A DNA stretch of 64,000 bases from Streptomyces sp. NBRC 110035 (GTDB taxonomy: Bacteria > Actinomycetota > Actinomycetes > Streptomycetales > Streptomycetaceae), in the NCBI RefSeq assembly GCF_000829695.1, contig NZ_BBNN01000018.1, forward strand, positions 62,001 through 126,000. The letters are read 5' to 3'. A model generated the notes under the pieces. The model made no database searches and had not been told where the DNA came from. It worked only from the letters and a program-made list of their open reading frames with translations. Below, piece by piece: positions 18,764 through 27,980 of the stretch (its first letter is position 1; each line of letters opens with the position of its first letter). The translations under genes and the position numbers were made by a program.

Positions 18764-20584
18764 CTACGCCGAGTAGATCGCCTCGACCTCGTGGGCGAAG
18801 TCCTTCGCCACCACGTTCCGCTTCAGCTTCAACGACGGAGTCAGATGCCCCGACTCCTCCGTGAACTGCGAGGGCAGCACCCGGAACTTCCGCACCGACT
18901 CGGCCTTGGAAACCGCCGCGTTCCCGTCGTCGACGGCATTCTGGATCACCGCCAGCAGCTCGGGGTCCTCGCACAGCGACGCCGCCGTCGATCCCTCCGG
19001 CTTCCCGTGCTCCGCCGCCCAGCGCCCCAGGAACTCCTCGTCGAGCGTGACCAGCGCGCCCACGAACGGCCGTCCGTCGCCGACGACCATGCACTCCGCG
19101 ATCAGCGCGTGCGCGCGGATCCGGTCCTCGATCACCGCCGGGGCGACGTTCTTGCCGCCCGCCGTGACGAGTATCTCCTTCTTGCGGCCGGTGATCCGCA
19201 GATACCCGTCCTCGTCGAGGGTGCCGATGTCACCGGTGTGGAACCATCCGTCGGTGAGCGCCTCCGCGGTCGCGGCCGGGTTGTTCCAGTACTCCTTGAA
19301 CAGGTGCTCGCCGTGCAGCAGCACCTCGCCGTCGTCGGCGATGCGGACCACCGACCCGGGCAGCGGCTGCCCGACCGTGCCGATCTTCTGCCGGTCCCAG
19401 GGGTTGAACGTGGTGGCCGCACACGACTCGGTGAGCCCGTAGCCCTCCAGCACCGTGAAACCGATGCCGCGGAAGAAGTGGCCGAGGCGCTCGCCCAGCG
19501 GGGCGCCGCCGGAGATGGCGGCCTCGCCGCGCCCGCCGAGTACCGCGCGCAGCTTGCCGTACACGAGTTTGTCGAACACCTTGTGCTTGATCCTCAGGCC
19601 GAGGGACGGCCCCGACGGCGTGTCCAGCGCCTTGCTGTACGCGATCGCGGTGTCCGCCGCCTTGTCGAAGATCTGGCCCTTGCCGTCGGCCCGGGCCTTG
19701 GCGCGCGCCGAGTTGTAGACCTTCTCGAAGACCCGCGGCACGCCCAGGATCAACGTCGGCCGGAACGCGGCCAGTTCGTCGGTGAGCTGCTTGATGTCGG
19801 GGACGCAGCCCAGCTTGATCGGCGCGATCATCGGCGCGATCTGCACCAGCCGGCCGAAGACGTGCGCGAGCGGGAGGAAGAGCAGGACCGAGCATTCGCC
19901 GGTCCGGAACAGGGGACGCAGCCGCTCCACGACGTTGCCGCACTCGGCGAAGAAGCTGCGGTGGGTGAGCACACAGCCCTTGGGACGGCCGGTGGTGCCG
20001 GAGGTGTAGATGATGGTCGCCGGGTCGTCGGCCCCGGCGACGGAGCTGCGTTCCTCGACCGTCTCGTCGGTGACGTCCCGTCCGAGGCGGCGCAGCTCCT
20101 CGACCGCACCGCCCTCGCCGTCCTCGCCCGTGCCGCGGTCGATCCGCCACACGTGCTTCAGCGCCGGCAGCCGGTCGCGCACCGCGTCGACCGTGGCCGC
20201 GTGGGAGTCCGACTCCACCACACAGGCGGTGGCGCCGGAGTCGCCGAGGATCCAGGCCACCTGCTCCGGTGAGCTCGTCTCGTACACCGGCACCGTGACC
20301 GCGCCGGCGCTCCAGATCGCGAAGTCGAGCAGCGTCCACTCGTAGCGGGTGCGCGACATCAGGGCGACCCGCTCTCCGGGCCGGACCCCGGAGGCGATGA
20401 GTCCCTTGGCGGCCGTCCTTACCTCGGCGAGGAAGGCGGTGGCCGTCACGTCCTGCCACACGCCACCGACCTTGCGGGCGATGACGGCCACCTCGGGGTG
20501 CTGCGCGGCGTTTCTGCGGACTATGTCGGTCAGATTGCCGTCCGCAGGGACCTCGTACAAAGCCGGAAGGCTGAACTCGCGCAA
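18764..20584 (-). CDS. long-chain fatty acid-CoA ligase (FadD15-like)
   Basis: Activates fatty acids to acyl-CoA through an acyl-adenylate. The 606-residue protein has the adenylate-forming P-loop YTSGTTGRPKG, the LEGYGLTES motif, the HTGDIGTLDEDGYLRITGRKKE hinge region (in part) and a terminal Lys-containing motif (TPSLKLKRN). Length and spacing match the long-chain ligase family of actinobacteria typified by mycobacterial FadD15. The start is taken as TTG 20584, preceded by AGAGGAG at a nine-base distance; earlier in-frame starts lie in the gap without a ribosome site. Confidence 0.92.
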   Translation of the reverse strand: MREFSLPALYEVPADGNLTDIVRRNAAQHPEVAVIARKVGGVWQDVTATAFLAEVRTAAKGLIASGVRPGERVALMSRTRYEWTLLDFAIWSAGAVTVPVYETSSPEQVAWILGDSGATACVVESDSHAATVDAVRDRLPALKHVWRIDRGTGEDGEGGAVEELRRLGRDVTDETVEERSSVAGADDPATIIYTSGTTGRPKGCVLTHRSFFAECGNVVERLRPLFRTGECSVLLFLPLAHVFGRLVQIAPMIAPIKLGCVPDIKQLTDELAAFRPTLILGVPRVFEKVYNSARAKARADGKGQIFDKAADTAIAYSKALDTPSGPSLGLRIKHKVFDKLVYGKLRAVLGGRGEAAISGGAPLGERLGHFFRGIGFTVLEGYGLTESCAATTFNPWDRQKIGTVGQPLPGSVVRIADDGEVLLHGEHLFKEYWNNPAATAEALTDGWFHTGDIGTLDEDGYLRITGRKKEILVTAGGKNVAPAVIEDRIRAHALIAECMVVGDGRPFVGALVTLDEEFLGRWAAEHGKPEGSTAASLCEDPELLAVIQNAVDDGNAAVSKAESVRKFRVLPSQFTEESGHLTPSLKLKRNVVAKDFAHEVEAIYSA

Positions 20585-20895
20585 GACTGCTGCTCCTCTT
20601 AGGGCGCCGGCGCCACGACGGTGTGCGATGCGACGACAGTGCGGTCCAAGGCTCGGGCGGGTGCTCGAAGATTCACCTGTTGAAATCCTGAGCACGACTG
20701 GACCGCCCGGACGTTACCCGCCGGTATGGCCGGAACGACAGGGGGGTCCGACGAGATGTTCGCTGCGTCACACAAGTTGGTGAACGGGTTGATTGCCATC
20801 GCGCACAGTAGTCCACGCCCCTGAGGGGGAGCCAGTACGCGCAGGTCCGGCCGCCACTGTTCACAGGGGCCGCCCTCTGGCTACGCTTGATCGCC
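20585..20895. other. divergent intergenic region with a possible small ORF
   Basis: This gap of about 310 bases separates the acyl-CoA ligase from the phosphoesterase. On the minus strand an ATG at 20799 opens a 66-codon frame ending at 20599, just before the ligase ribosome site; a TACTGT lies five bases before that ATG. Its codon use is less biased than in real genes here, so it may be leader rather than protein. The plus-strand promoter TTCACA-16-TACGCT (20860-20887) lies at the right end. Confidence 0.4.
20860..20887 (+). promoter_or_regulatory. promoter of the metallophosphoesterase gene
   Basis: TTCACA (20860-20865), 16-base spacer, TACGCT (20882-20887), then ATG eight bases later, consistent with a leaderless message. 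Confidence 0.5.
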
Positions 20896-21693
20896 ATGGC
20901 ATCCACACCGGCCGGAAACCGCCGTACGCGCGTTCACGTGGTCAGCGACGTCCACGGCAACGCCCGCGACCTGGCCACGGCCGGCGAGGGCGCCGACGCC
21001 CTGATCTGCCTGGGCGACCTGGTGCTCTTCCTGGACTACGCCGACCACTCGCGCGGCATCTTCCCCGACCTGTTCGGCACCGAGAACGCCGACCGCATCG
21101 TGGAACTGCGCACCGCGCGGCGCTTCGAGGAGGCGCGCGCCTTCCAGGCCCGGCTGTGGGCGGGCATCGGCGCGGACCGCGCCGCGGCGATCCACAAGGC
21201 GGTGCGGGGGCAGTACGCCGAGATGTTCGCCGCCTTCCCCGCCCCCACGTACGCCACGTACGGCAATGTCGACATCCCGGCCCTGTGGCCGGAGTACGCG
21301 GGGCCGGGCACCACCGTCCTCGACGGCGAGCGGGTGGAGATCGGCGGCCGGGTCTTCGGCTTCGTCGGCGGCGGACTGCGCACGCCCATGCGCACGCCGT
21401 ACGAGATCGGCGACGAGGAGTACGCGGCGAAGGTCGAGGCCGTCGGCGAGGTCGACGTGCTGTGCACGCACATTCCGCCGGAGGTTCCGGAGCTGGTGTA
21501 CGACACCGTCGCGCGCCGTTTCGAGCGCGGCAGCCGCGCCCTGCTGGACGCCATCCACCGCACCCGGCCCCGGTACGCGCTGTTCGGGCACGTGCACCAG
21601 CCGCTGGTGCGGCGCATGCGGGTCGGGGCCACCGAATGCGTGAACGTGGGGCACTTCGCGAGCCGGGGCCGGCCCTGGGTGCTCGAATGGTGA
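20896..21693 (+). CDS. calcineurin-like metallophosphoesterase
   Basis: A 265-residue cytosolic phosphoesterase. Metal-binding motifs are visible in order: VVSDVHGN, LICLGDLV, TYGNVD (GNxx position), CTHIPPE and FGHVHQP. This is the compact YfcE/Rv-type layout with all five motifs present, so it should be active on a phosphoester, but the substrate cannot be told. ATG 20896 is chosen since it follows a -10 box by eight bases; an in-frame TTG nine bases earlier would lie inside that promoter. Confidence 0.88.
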   Translation: MASTPAGNRRTRVHVVSDVHGNARDLATAGEGADALICLGDLVLFLDYADHSRGIFPDLFGTENADRIVELRTARRFEEARAFQARLWAGIGADRAAAIHKAVRGQYAEMFAAFPAPTYATYGNVDIPALWPEYAGPGTTVLDGERVEIGGRVFGFVGGGLRTPMRTPYEIGDEEYAAKVEAVGEVDVLCTHIPPEVPELVYDTVARRFERGSRALLDAIHRTRPRYALFGHVHQPLVRRMRVGATECVNVGHFASRGRPWVLEW

Positions 21694-21814
21694 GGATGCC
21701 CCAGGTCGGGTGACGTGCTCCGGCGGGGTGCGCGATAGCCTTCCGCTGCACGGGCGTGCGCGTGGGCCGCGCACGGCGATCCGACTACGGCCCGCATCTG
21801 GAGGAGCCACGGCG

Positions 21815-22270
21815 ATGGCGGAACACACCAGCTCGAGCATCACGATCGAGGCGGAACCGGCCGAGGTCATGGAGGTGATCGCCGACTTCGCCCGCTATCC
21901 GGACTGGACCGGCGAGGTGAAGGAGGCGGAAGTCCTCGCGACCGACGGCCAGGGCCGTGCCGAGCAGGTACGCCTCGTCATGGACGCCGGCGCGATCAAG
22001 GACGACCAGACCCTCGGGTACACCTGGACCGGCGAGCACGAGGTGTCCTGGACGCTGGTGAAGTCCCAGATGCTGCGCTCCCTCGACGGCTCCTACCTGC
22101 TGAGGCCGGCCGGTGCGGGCACCACCGAGGTCACCTACCGGCTCACCGTCGACGTCAAGATCCCGATGCTCGGAATGATCAAGCGCAAGGCCGAGAAGGT
22201 CATCATCGACCGGGCCCTGGCGGGACTGAAGAAGCGGGTGGAGTCCGGCGAGGAGCCGGGCGCCGCGTAG
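21815..22270 (+). CDS. SRPBCC (START/polyketide cyclase-like) protein
   Basis: A 151-residue helix-grip protein of the SRPBCC superfamily: ITIEAEPAEVMEVIADFARYPDW at the start is the usual first strand and helix, and a long C-terminal helix (DRALAGLKKRVES) closes the pocket. Such proteins bind lipids or other hydrophobic ligands. The ATG follows a GGAGGAG site. It is followed by an ArsA-like protein and a DUF5304-like protein; the SRPBCC/ArsA pair is kept in mycobacteria (Rv2185c/Rv2184c), which suggests a shared, still unknown, envelope or lipid role. Confidence 0.85.
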   Translation: MAEHTSSSITIEAEPAEVMEVIADFARYPDWTGEVKEAEVLATDGQGRAEQVRLVMDAGAIKDDQTLGYTWTGEHEVSWTLVKSQMLRSLDGSYLLRPAGAGTTEVTYRLTVDVKIPMLGMIKRKAEKVIIDRALAGLKKRVESGEEPGAA

Positions 22271-22334
22271 CACCGGCCGCGGGGGCGACGGCGCCGGCCG
22301 GACGCGGGTGCGTGCACCGGTACCGTTCATCCCC

Positions 22335-23531
22335 ATGCGCACCCTCCTGATCACGGGCCCCGGCGGCAACGGACGTACCACCGTCGCGGCGGCCACCGCG
22401 CTCGCCGCCGCCCGTGCGGGCGCCCGTGTCCTGCTGCTCGGCACCGACCGGACGGACACGTTGGGAACGGTGCTGGGCACGCCCGTCACCGCCGCGCCCG
22501 CCGAGGTCCTCCCGGGCCTCACCGCACGGCGGGTCGACGCCGGCGAGGACTTCCGCGCCGACCTGGCCGCACTGCAGGACCGGGCCGCCTCGGCGCTCGA
22601 CCTGCTCGGCGCGTCCCGGCTCGACCCCGAGGAGTTCGGCCCGCTGCCCGGCGCCGAGGAACTCGCCGTACTGCGCGCCCTGCGGGACGCCGCGCTGCCG
22701 GACGTGTACGACCTGCTCGTCGTCGACCTGCCGCCCGCCGAGCGGGCCCTCGCCCTGTTCGCCCTCCCCGAGGACCTCCGCCGCGGCATGCGCAGGCTGC
22801 TCCCGCCCGAACGCCAGGCCGCCCGCGCCCTGCGCCCCGTGCTCGGCCGCCTCGCCGGGGTCCCGATGCCCGCGGACTGGCTGTACGGCACGGCCGCCCG
22901 GTGGGACACCGAACTGGCCGCCGTCGAAGCCGTCCTCGCCGACCGGGACACCGCCGTGCGGCTGGTCGCCGAACCCGGTCCCGCGGGCGCCGACGCCGTA
23001 CGCACCGCGGGTCTCGGCCTCGCCCTGCGCGGACTGCGCACCGACGTGCTGGTCGCCGGCCGGGTACTGCCCGAGAGCGTCGACGACAGCTGGCTCGCCG
23101 GCCCGGCCGCCCAGCAGCGCAAGACGCTGGACGAGTGGCGCCAGACGTACGACGTCCACTCCGTCGCCCACCTCGGCCGCGACCCGCGCGGCCCGGACGA
23201 CCTGACCGCGCTCGCCGTCCCGGGCGTGCCCCGGGTGCCCCGCGCACCCGGCGTCGAGGCGGGACCCGCCACGGCCGGGTGGCCCGTCACCGACCGGCTC
23301 GCCGACGAGGGCGTCCTGGTCTGGCACATCCCGCTGCCCGGCGCCCGGCGCGAGGAACTGGACCTGATCCGGCACGGCGACGCACTCGCCGTCACCGCGG
23401 GACCGTTCCGCCGGACGGTCCCGCTGCCCTCCGTGCTGCGCCGCTGCACCGTCGACGGCGCGGCCCTGCGCGAGGAGGAACTGCGCATCCGGTTCCGGCC
23501 TGATCCGCGCCTGTGGCCGCGCACCCCGTGA
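22335..23531 (+). CDS. ArsA/GET3-like P-loop protein with altered Walker A
   Basis: A 398-residue protein of the ArsA/GET3 anion-ATPase family, recognisable from the N-terminal strand-loop-helix, a VYDLLVVDLPPAERALAL Walker B region and the C-terminal all-beta domain (LPGARREELDLIRHGDALAV...). The P loop reads GPGGNGRTT where the family has GKGGVGKTT, so both the intermolecular signature Lys and the catalytic P-loop Lys are replaced (Pro and Arg). ATP hydrolysis may be lost or changed. ATG 22335 is eight bases after TACCGT, implying a leaderless message. It follows the SRPBCC gene and precedes a DUF5304-type gene. Confidence 0.8.
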   Translation: MRTLLITGPGGNGRTTVAAATALAAARAGARVLLLGTDRTDTLGTVLGTPVTAAPAEVLPGLTARRVDAGEDFRADLAALQDRAASALDLLGASRLDPEEFGPLPGAEELAVLRALRDAALPDVYDLLVVDLPPAERALALFALPEDLRRGMRRLLPPERQAARALRPVLGRLAGVPMPADWLYGTAARWDTELAAVEAVLADRDTAVRLVAEPGPAGADAVRTAGLGLALRGLRTDVLVAGRVLPESVDDSWLAGPAAQQRKTLDEWRQTYDVHSVAHLGRDPRGPDDLTALAVPGVPRVPRAPGVEAGPATAGWPVTDRLADEGVLVWHIPLPGARREELDLIRHGDALAVTAGPFRRTVPLPSVLRRCTVDGAALREEELRIRFRPDPRLWPRTP

Positions 23532-23588
23532 AGCCGGTACGCCCGTTCGGGTACCGTCGGAGAGGCCGACCGTAGTCAGGAGTCCGTC

Positions 23589-24239
23589 ATGAGCGAACAG
23601 CTCCCCCCGCCCGACGACACCGGGGACGCGCCCGTGGGCGGCTCCGCGTCCGACGCGCGCACGGCCGCCGTCGGCGACGCACGGCCCGGGGACGCCGGCC
23701 CACGGGCCGTCGACGCGGACGCCTGGGCGACGGCGTGCGCCGAGGACCTCGAGGCGGAGAGCGCCCGCCGCCGCGCCCGGTACGGACCGCCGCCCGCCTC
23801 GGCCGCCGAGGAGCTGCGCAAGCTCGTCGACGTGGTCGCCGAGAAGTTCGACCAGCTCACCGGGGGCCGGTCACCGCTGTTCGGCGCGGTCGCCGGACCG
23901 GCCGCGCAGCAGGCGGTGCGCCAGGTCGTCCAGCAGGCCAAGGCGGCCGTGGAACCGGTCGTCGAACGCAACCCCGACGTCTTCGACCACCTCGCCGCCG
24001 CCGGCAACGAGCTCCTCGCCGCCTACCGCTCCGCGGTCCAGGACCAGGAACGCCGCTGGACCACCCGCGACCCCCGCCCCTGGGACCCGGACGAGGCCGA
24101 GGACGCCCCCGGCGCCGAGGACGCCGGAGGCGGGAGCGGGAAAGACGACCGCGGCAACGGCGGCGACGCGGGCGACGACCGCCGCCGCAACCGTGGCGAC
24201 GAGCCCGGCCCCGGCGGGGAACGCATCGACCTGGACTGA
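23589..24239 (+). CDS. DUF5304-like protein
   Basis: A 216-residue soluble protein with a short ordered centre (about 45-165, including EELRKLVDVVAEKFDQLTG) between disordered acidic, Gly/Asp-rich ends. I believe it belongs to the Streptomyces DUF5304 family. The middle looks helical and amphipathic and could pair with a partner protein. The ATG follows a GTCAGGAG site. Conserved position after the ArsA-like gene suggests a functional link; no activity can be assigned. Confidence 0.7.
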   Translation: MSEQLPPPDDTGDAPVGGSASDARTAAVGDARPGDAGPRAVDADAWATACAEDLEAESARRRARYGPPPASAAEELRKLVDVVAEKFDQLTGGRSPLFGAVAGPAAQQAVRQVVQQAKAAVEPVVERNPDVFDHLAAAGNELLAAYRSAVQDQERRWTTRDPRPWDPDEAEDAPGAEDAGGGSGKDDRGNGGDAGDDRRRNRGDEPGPGGERIDLD

Positions 24240-24320
24240 GGGTGTCCGATATCGGGAAGCCGGCGCCAGGGCCTCGGGTACCGTGGGCGGTAGCGGGGCT
24301 CGACCGGAACTGAGGGATTC

Positions 24321-25274
24321 ATGGGACTCACCATCGGCGTCGACATCGGCGGCACCAAGATCGCGGCCGGCGTGGTCGATGAGGACGGCAACATCCTCTC
24401 GGTCCACAAGGTGCCGACCCCGGGCACGCCCGACGGCATCGTGGACGCCATCGCCTCCGCGGTGGACGGAGCACGCACGGGCAACGAGATCGTCGGCGTG
24501 GGAATCGGTGCGGCCGGATACGTCAACCGCCAGCGCTCGACGGTGTACTTCGCCCCCAACATCGACTGGCGCCAGGAGCCGCTGAAGGACAAGGTCGAGG
24601 CCCGCGTGGGTCTCCCGGTCGTCGTGGAGAACGACGCGAACGCGGCGGCCTGGGGCGAGTACAAGTTCGGCGCCGGCAAGGGCCACCGCAACGTCATCTG
24701 CATCACGCTCGGCACCGGTCTCGGCGGCGGCGTCATCATCGGCAACAAGCTGCGCCGGGGCCACTTCGGCGTGGCCGCCGAGTTCGGGCACATCCGCATG
24801 GTGCCGGACGGCCTGCTGTGCGGCTGCGGCTCGCAGGGCTGCTGGGAGCAGTACGCCTCCGGCCGCGCCCTCGTCCGGTACGCCACCCAGCGCGCCAACG
24901 CGACCCCGGAGAACGCGGAGACGCTGCTCGCCCTCGGCGACGGCACCCCCGACGGCATCGAGGGCAAGCACGTCTCCATGGCCGCCCGCCAGGGCGACCC
25001 GGTGGCCGTCGACTCCTACCGGGAGCTCGCCCGGTGGGTCGGCGCCGGCCTCGCCGACCTGGCCTCCCTCTTCGACCCCTCCGCCTTCATCGTCGGCGGC
25101 GGTCTCTCCGACGAGGGGGAACTGCTCCTCGACCCGATCCGCAAGTCGTACAAGCGCTGGCTGGTGGGCGGGAACTGGCGCCCGGTCGCCGACGTCCGGG
25201 CCGCCGAGCTCGGGAACAAGGCCGGCCTGGTGGGGGCGGCCGACCTGGCCCGGGAACCCGACCCCATCATGTGA
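24321..25274 (+). CDS. glkA: glucokinase (ROK family)
   Basis: Phosphorylates glucose with ATP and, in Streptomyces, is also needed for carbon catabolite repression. The 317-residue ROK protein has the phosphate loop IGVDIGGTKIAAGVVD at the start, substrate motif VENDANAAAWGE, ITLGTGLGGG, and the ROK zinc site EFGHIRM...CGCGSQGCWEQYASG (His plus the Cys cluster). Length and sequence agree with S. coelicolor GlkA as I remember it. A TACCGT at 24279-24284 is a possible -10 box; the ATG is preceded by GAGGGA. Confidence 0.93.
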   Translation: MGLTIGVDIGGTKIAAGVVDEDGNILSVHKVPTPGTPDGIVDAIASAVDGARTGNEIVGVGIGAAGYVNRQRSTVYFAPNIDWRQEPLKDKVEARVGLPVVVENDANAAAWGEYKFGAGKGHRNVICITLGTGLGGGVIIGNKLRRGHFGVAAEFGHIRMVPDGLLCGCGSQGCWEQYASGRALVRYATQRANATPENAETLLALGDGTPDGIEGKHVSMAARQGDPVAVDSYRELARWVGAGLADLASLFDPSAFIVGGGLSDEGELLLDPIRKSYKRWLVGGNWRPVADVRAAELGNKAGLVGAADLAREPDPIM

Positions 25275-25542
25275 CACCCCCCGTCTGCGACGCCGCCCGC
25301 CCGCTCCCCTCCCGGGGCCACGGCGGGCGTCGTCGTTCCCGCGCCCGGCTCCGCTCCGGAGCCGGACCGTCCGGCACGTTCGCACCGCCGGCCGGGTGGC
25401 TCCGTCGGGTGATGCCGGCCGCCCGTGCGCGTGCCCGGGGCGGGACCCGGAGGCGGTGGCCCGGGCCGAGCACCCGGACCGGCCCGTACGCGTCGGCCCG
25501 TACGGCGCTTTCGCGCGTGCGGGTCGGCGTATCTTGATCCGC

Positions 25543-26298
25543 ATGGCGACGACTCCGCTGCTGCCCGACTCCCGGACAGAGCCCGACGGTTCGGCCGTGG
25601 TCCGTGTCCTGAGCTACAACATCCGGTCGATGTACGACGACACGGACGCCCTTGCCCGGGTGATCACCGCCTGCGCCCCCGACCTGGTCCTGGTCCAGGA
25701 GGCGCCGCGGTTCTTCCGCTGGCGCAAGAAACTGGCCCGGCTGGCCCGCGCCTCCGGACTGGTGACCCTCTCCGGGGGAGCCACGGCCGCGGGTCCCGCG
25801 ATCCTGTGCTCGCTGCGGGCGACCGTCGAGCGCACCGAGGACCTCCTGCTGCCGCGCACCCCGGGACTGCACCGGCGCGGCTTCGCCACCGCCGTCGTAC
25901 GGTTCGGCGGGGTCCGGCTCGGGGTACTGAGCTGCCATCTGTCGCTGGCGAGGGACGAGCGGTACGCGCAGGGCGGCATGCTCCTCGACCGGCTCGCCGG
26001 GATGGGCGTCGACCACGCGGTCGCGGGCGGCGACGTCAACGAGCGGCCGGACGGCCGCACCTTCCGGCGGCTGGGCGACTCCCTCACGGACTGCTGGGCC
26101 GCCGAGCCCTGGGGCGGCGAGTACACCTCGACGCCCGCCGAGCCGCACCAGCGCATCGACGCCCTGTTCGCCACCAGGGGCGTCGAGGTCCTGGGCTGCG
26201 GCGTCCCGCTCGACCAGCCGGGGGTGACCGAGGCCGACCTGAGGGCGGCCACCGACCACCTGCCGGTCCTGGCCGCGCTCAGAGTACCGGCCGCGTAG
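25543..26298 (+). CDS. endonuclease/exonuclease/phosphatase family protein
   Basis: A 251-residue EEP-fold hydrolase: LSYNIRS carries the first Asn, VLVQEA the metal-binding Glu, SCHLSL and GGDVNE the catalytic His and Asp-Asn pair, and ATDHLPV the terminal Asp-His. All EEP catalytic positions are therefore present, so it should hydrolyse a phosphodiester (nucleic acid, inositide or lipid head group). No signal peptide. ATG 25543 is seven bases after TATCTT, so the message is probably leaderless; earlier in-frame starts would overlap that promoter. Confidence 0.85.
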   Translation: MATTPLLPDSRTEPDGSAVVRVLSYNIRSMYDDTDALARVITACAPDLVLVQEAPRFFRWRKKLARLARASGLVTLSGGATAAGPAILCSLRATVERTEDLLLPRTPGLHRRGFATAVVRFGGVRLGVLSCHLSLARDERYAQGGMLLDRLAGMGVDHAVAGGDVNERPDGRTFRRLGDSLTDCWAAEPWGGEYTSTPAEPHQRIDALFATRGVEVLGCGVPLDQPGVTEADLRAATDHLPVLAALRVPAA

Positions 26299-26322
26299 TG
26301 CGCGCGGGCGAGCGGTCCGCTC

Positions 26323-27000
26323 TCAGACCACCGCGCCCCGGCCCGGATCGTCGTCCTCCTCGTCGCCGGTGCGCATCCGCGTCACCAGCGTGGCGAAACC
26401 GCCCAGGAAGCCGCCGATGCAGAGCGTGGTCAGCCACCAGGTCATCTCCCAGCCGAGCAGGATCGCCAGCAGGAGCAGCACCGGGCCGCCCAGCACTCCC
26501 AGCCACGCGAACCTGGACGTCACGTCGGCCTCGGGCAGCGGCGGGGGCTCCGGCGGGACGAAGTGGCCCTCGTCGCCGTCGTCGACGTCCTCCTCCGACG
26601 GCTCGGACACGCTGTAGTCGCGCGGACCGCCCACGCCCGGGGCGAAGGCGACCGAACCGCCCAGCGGCTTGACCGGTTCGTCCCCGGCCCGCGTCGGAGC
26701 CTCGGCCGGTGCCCCGTCGTCGGCGGCCCCGGTACGGGTGTCGGTGTTGGTGTCGGACTCCAGCAGCGCCAGATCCTCGACCGACTTGAACGGCTTGGCA
26801 CCCGCCGGGTCCGGCGGCTCGTCACCGTACCCGGCGACGATCGCCTCCCACGCGGCATCCTCGTCCAAGGGAACGCCCTGGTCCCGACGGGCCGGGCTGC
26901 TGCCGTCACGCCCCTGGCCCGCACGTGCCTCGCCCGCCTCGCGCCCCTCCTGGTCCTCACGCCTTTCGCGGTCCTCGCGGTCCGAGTCATGCTCAGCCAC
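26323..27000 (-). CDS. membrane protein with acidic N-terminal domain
   Basis: A 225-residue protein of unknown function. Residues 1-165 are hydrophilic, charged and probably disordered, with a short conserved block DEDAAWEAIVAGYGDEP. Two closely spaced transmembrane helices follow (about 168-187 and 190-207), then a short acidic tail. The GTG start overlaps the end of the upstream alpha/beta hydrolase gene by eight bases, so the two form one operon and may act together at the membrane. Confidence 0.8.
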   Translation of the reverse strand: MAEHDSDREDRERREDQEGREAGEARAGQGRDGSSPARRDQGVPLDEDAAWEAIVAGYGDEPPDPAGAKPFKSVEDLALLESDTNTDTRTGAADDGAPAEAPTRAGDEPVKPLGGSVAFAPGVGGPRDYSVSEPSEEDVDDGDEGHFVPPEPPPLPEADVTSRFAWLGVLGGPVLLLLAILLGWEMTWWLTTLCIGGFLGGFATLVTRMRTGDEEDDDPGRGAVV

Positions 27001-27790
27001 CTGTGGTCGTCCCTTCCTTGCCGAGACCGGGCTCCTTGACGGCGCCGGGTGCGAGCCGGCCGATGAACGCGGTGCTCTCCCGGAAGATCCGCTCCGCGTC
27101 GTAGTCCAACGTCGCCACGTGGTAGCTCTGTTCCAGCAGGACCTCCGTCACGTCGAGCGACGAGACGCGGCCGAGGATCCGGGCCGAGTCGGCGGGCGGC
27201 ACCACGTGGTCCCGCGGACTGCGCAGCAGCAGCAGCGGCTGGGTGACCTGGGGAAGCTCGCCGTCGAGCATGCGCAGGAAGGTGCGCAGGGAGTGGGCCG
27301 CGTGCAGCGGCACCCGGTCGTAGCCCAACTCCTCGACCGACGGCTTGGCGATGTCGCTCGCGATGCCCTTCGTCGCCGGAACGAGATGACGGAGCACCGG
27401 GAGGGCGTGCGCGGCCACACCGTGCACCCGGTTCGCCGGGTTGACGACCACGACCCCGCTCACCGCGTCGCCGTGCCGCGCGGCCAGGCGCAGGGCCAGC
27501 GCGCCGCCCATGGACAGACCGGCCACGAACACGCGCGAGCAGCGGTCCCGCAGCAGTCGCAGCGCGCGGTCCACCTCTGCGTACCAGTCCTGCCAGCCGG
27601 TGGCCCGCAGGTCCTCCCAGCGGGTGCCGTGCCCCGGGAGCAGCGGCAGCGAGACGGTCAGGCCGTGCGCGGCGAAATGCTCCGCCCACGGGCGCAGTGA
27701 CTGAGGCGAACCGGTGAAGCCGTGGCAGAGGAGGACAGCGGCCTCCCCGCCCTCGTGGCGATACGGCTCGGCTCCGGTCAGGAGCGGCAC
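26993..27790 (-). CDS. alpha/beta hydrolase (carboxylesterase/monoacylglycerol lipase-like)
   Basis: A 265-residue alpha/beta hydrolase similar to short-chain carboxylesterases. Motifs: oxyanion region LLCHGFTGSPQS, nucleophile elbow GLSMGG, Asp in RSPRDHVVPP and the final His in QSYHVATLDYD. The cap is short. No signal peptide, so it works in the cytoplasm or at the membrane. GTG 27790 has a GGGAGG site seven bases upstream. It is transcribed away from a PlsC-like acyltransferase and followed by an overlapping membrane protein, a setting that suggests lipid turnover. Confidence 0.88.
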   Translation of the reverse strand: MPLLTGAEPYRHEGGEAAVLLCHGFTGSPQSLRPWAEHFAAHGLTVSLPLLPGHGTRWEDLRATGWQDWYAEVDRALRLLRDRCSRVFVAGLSMGGALALRLAARHGDAVSGVVVVNPANRVHGVAAHALPVLRHLVPATKGIASDIAKPSVEELGYDRVPLHAAHSLRTFLRMLDGELPQVTQPLLLLRSPRDHVVPPADSARILGRVSSLDVTEVLLEQSYHVATLDYDAERIFRESTAFIGRLAPGAVKEPGLGKEGTTTGG

Positions 27791-27980
27791 TTTCGGCCTC
27801 CCGGTCGTAAGAGTCGTCAAGGGCGTGGACGTCGTGGAGAGGGTCGAGGAGGTCCACGGGCCGCACACGGGTTGCAGGAACTTCACCGTACGCGACCGTA
27901 CTGACACCGACCAGGGCCGTCGGAGCCATTGACGGTGCTCCGGGTTAGGGTCTGTGCCACACGCACAGGAAGGCACTCGG

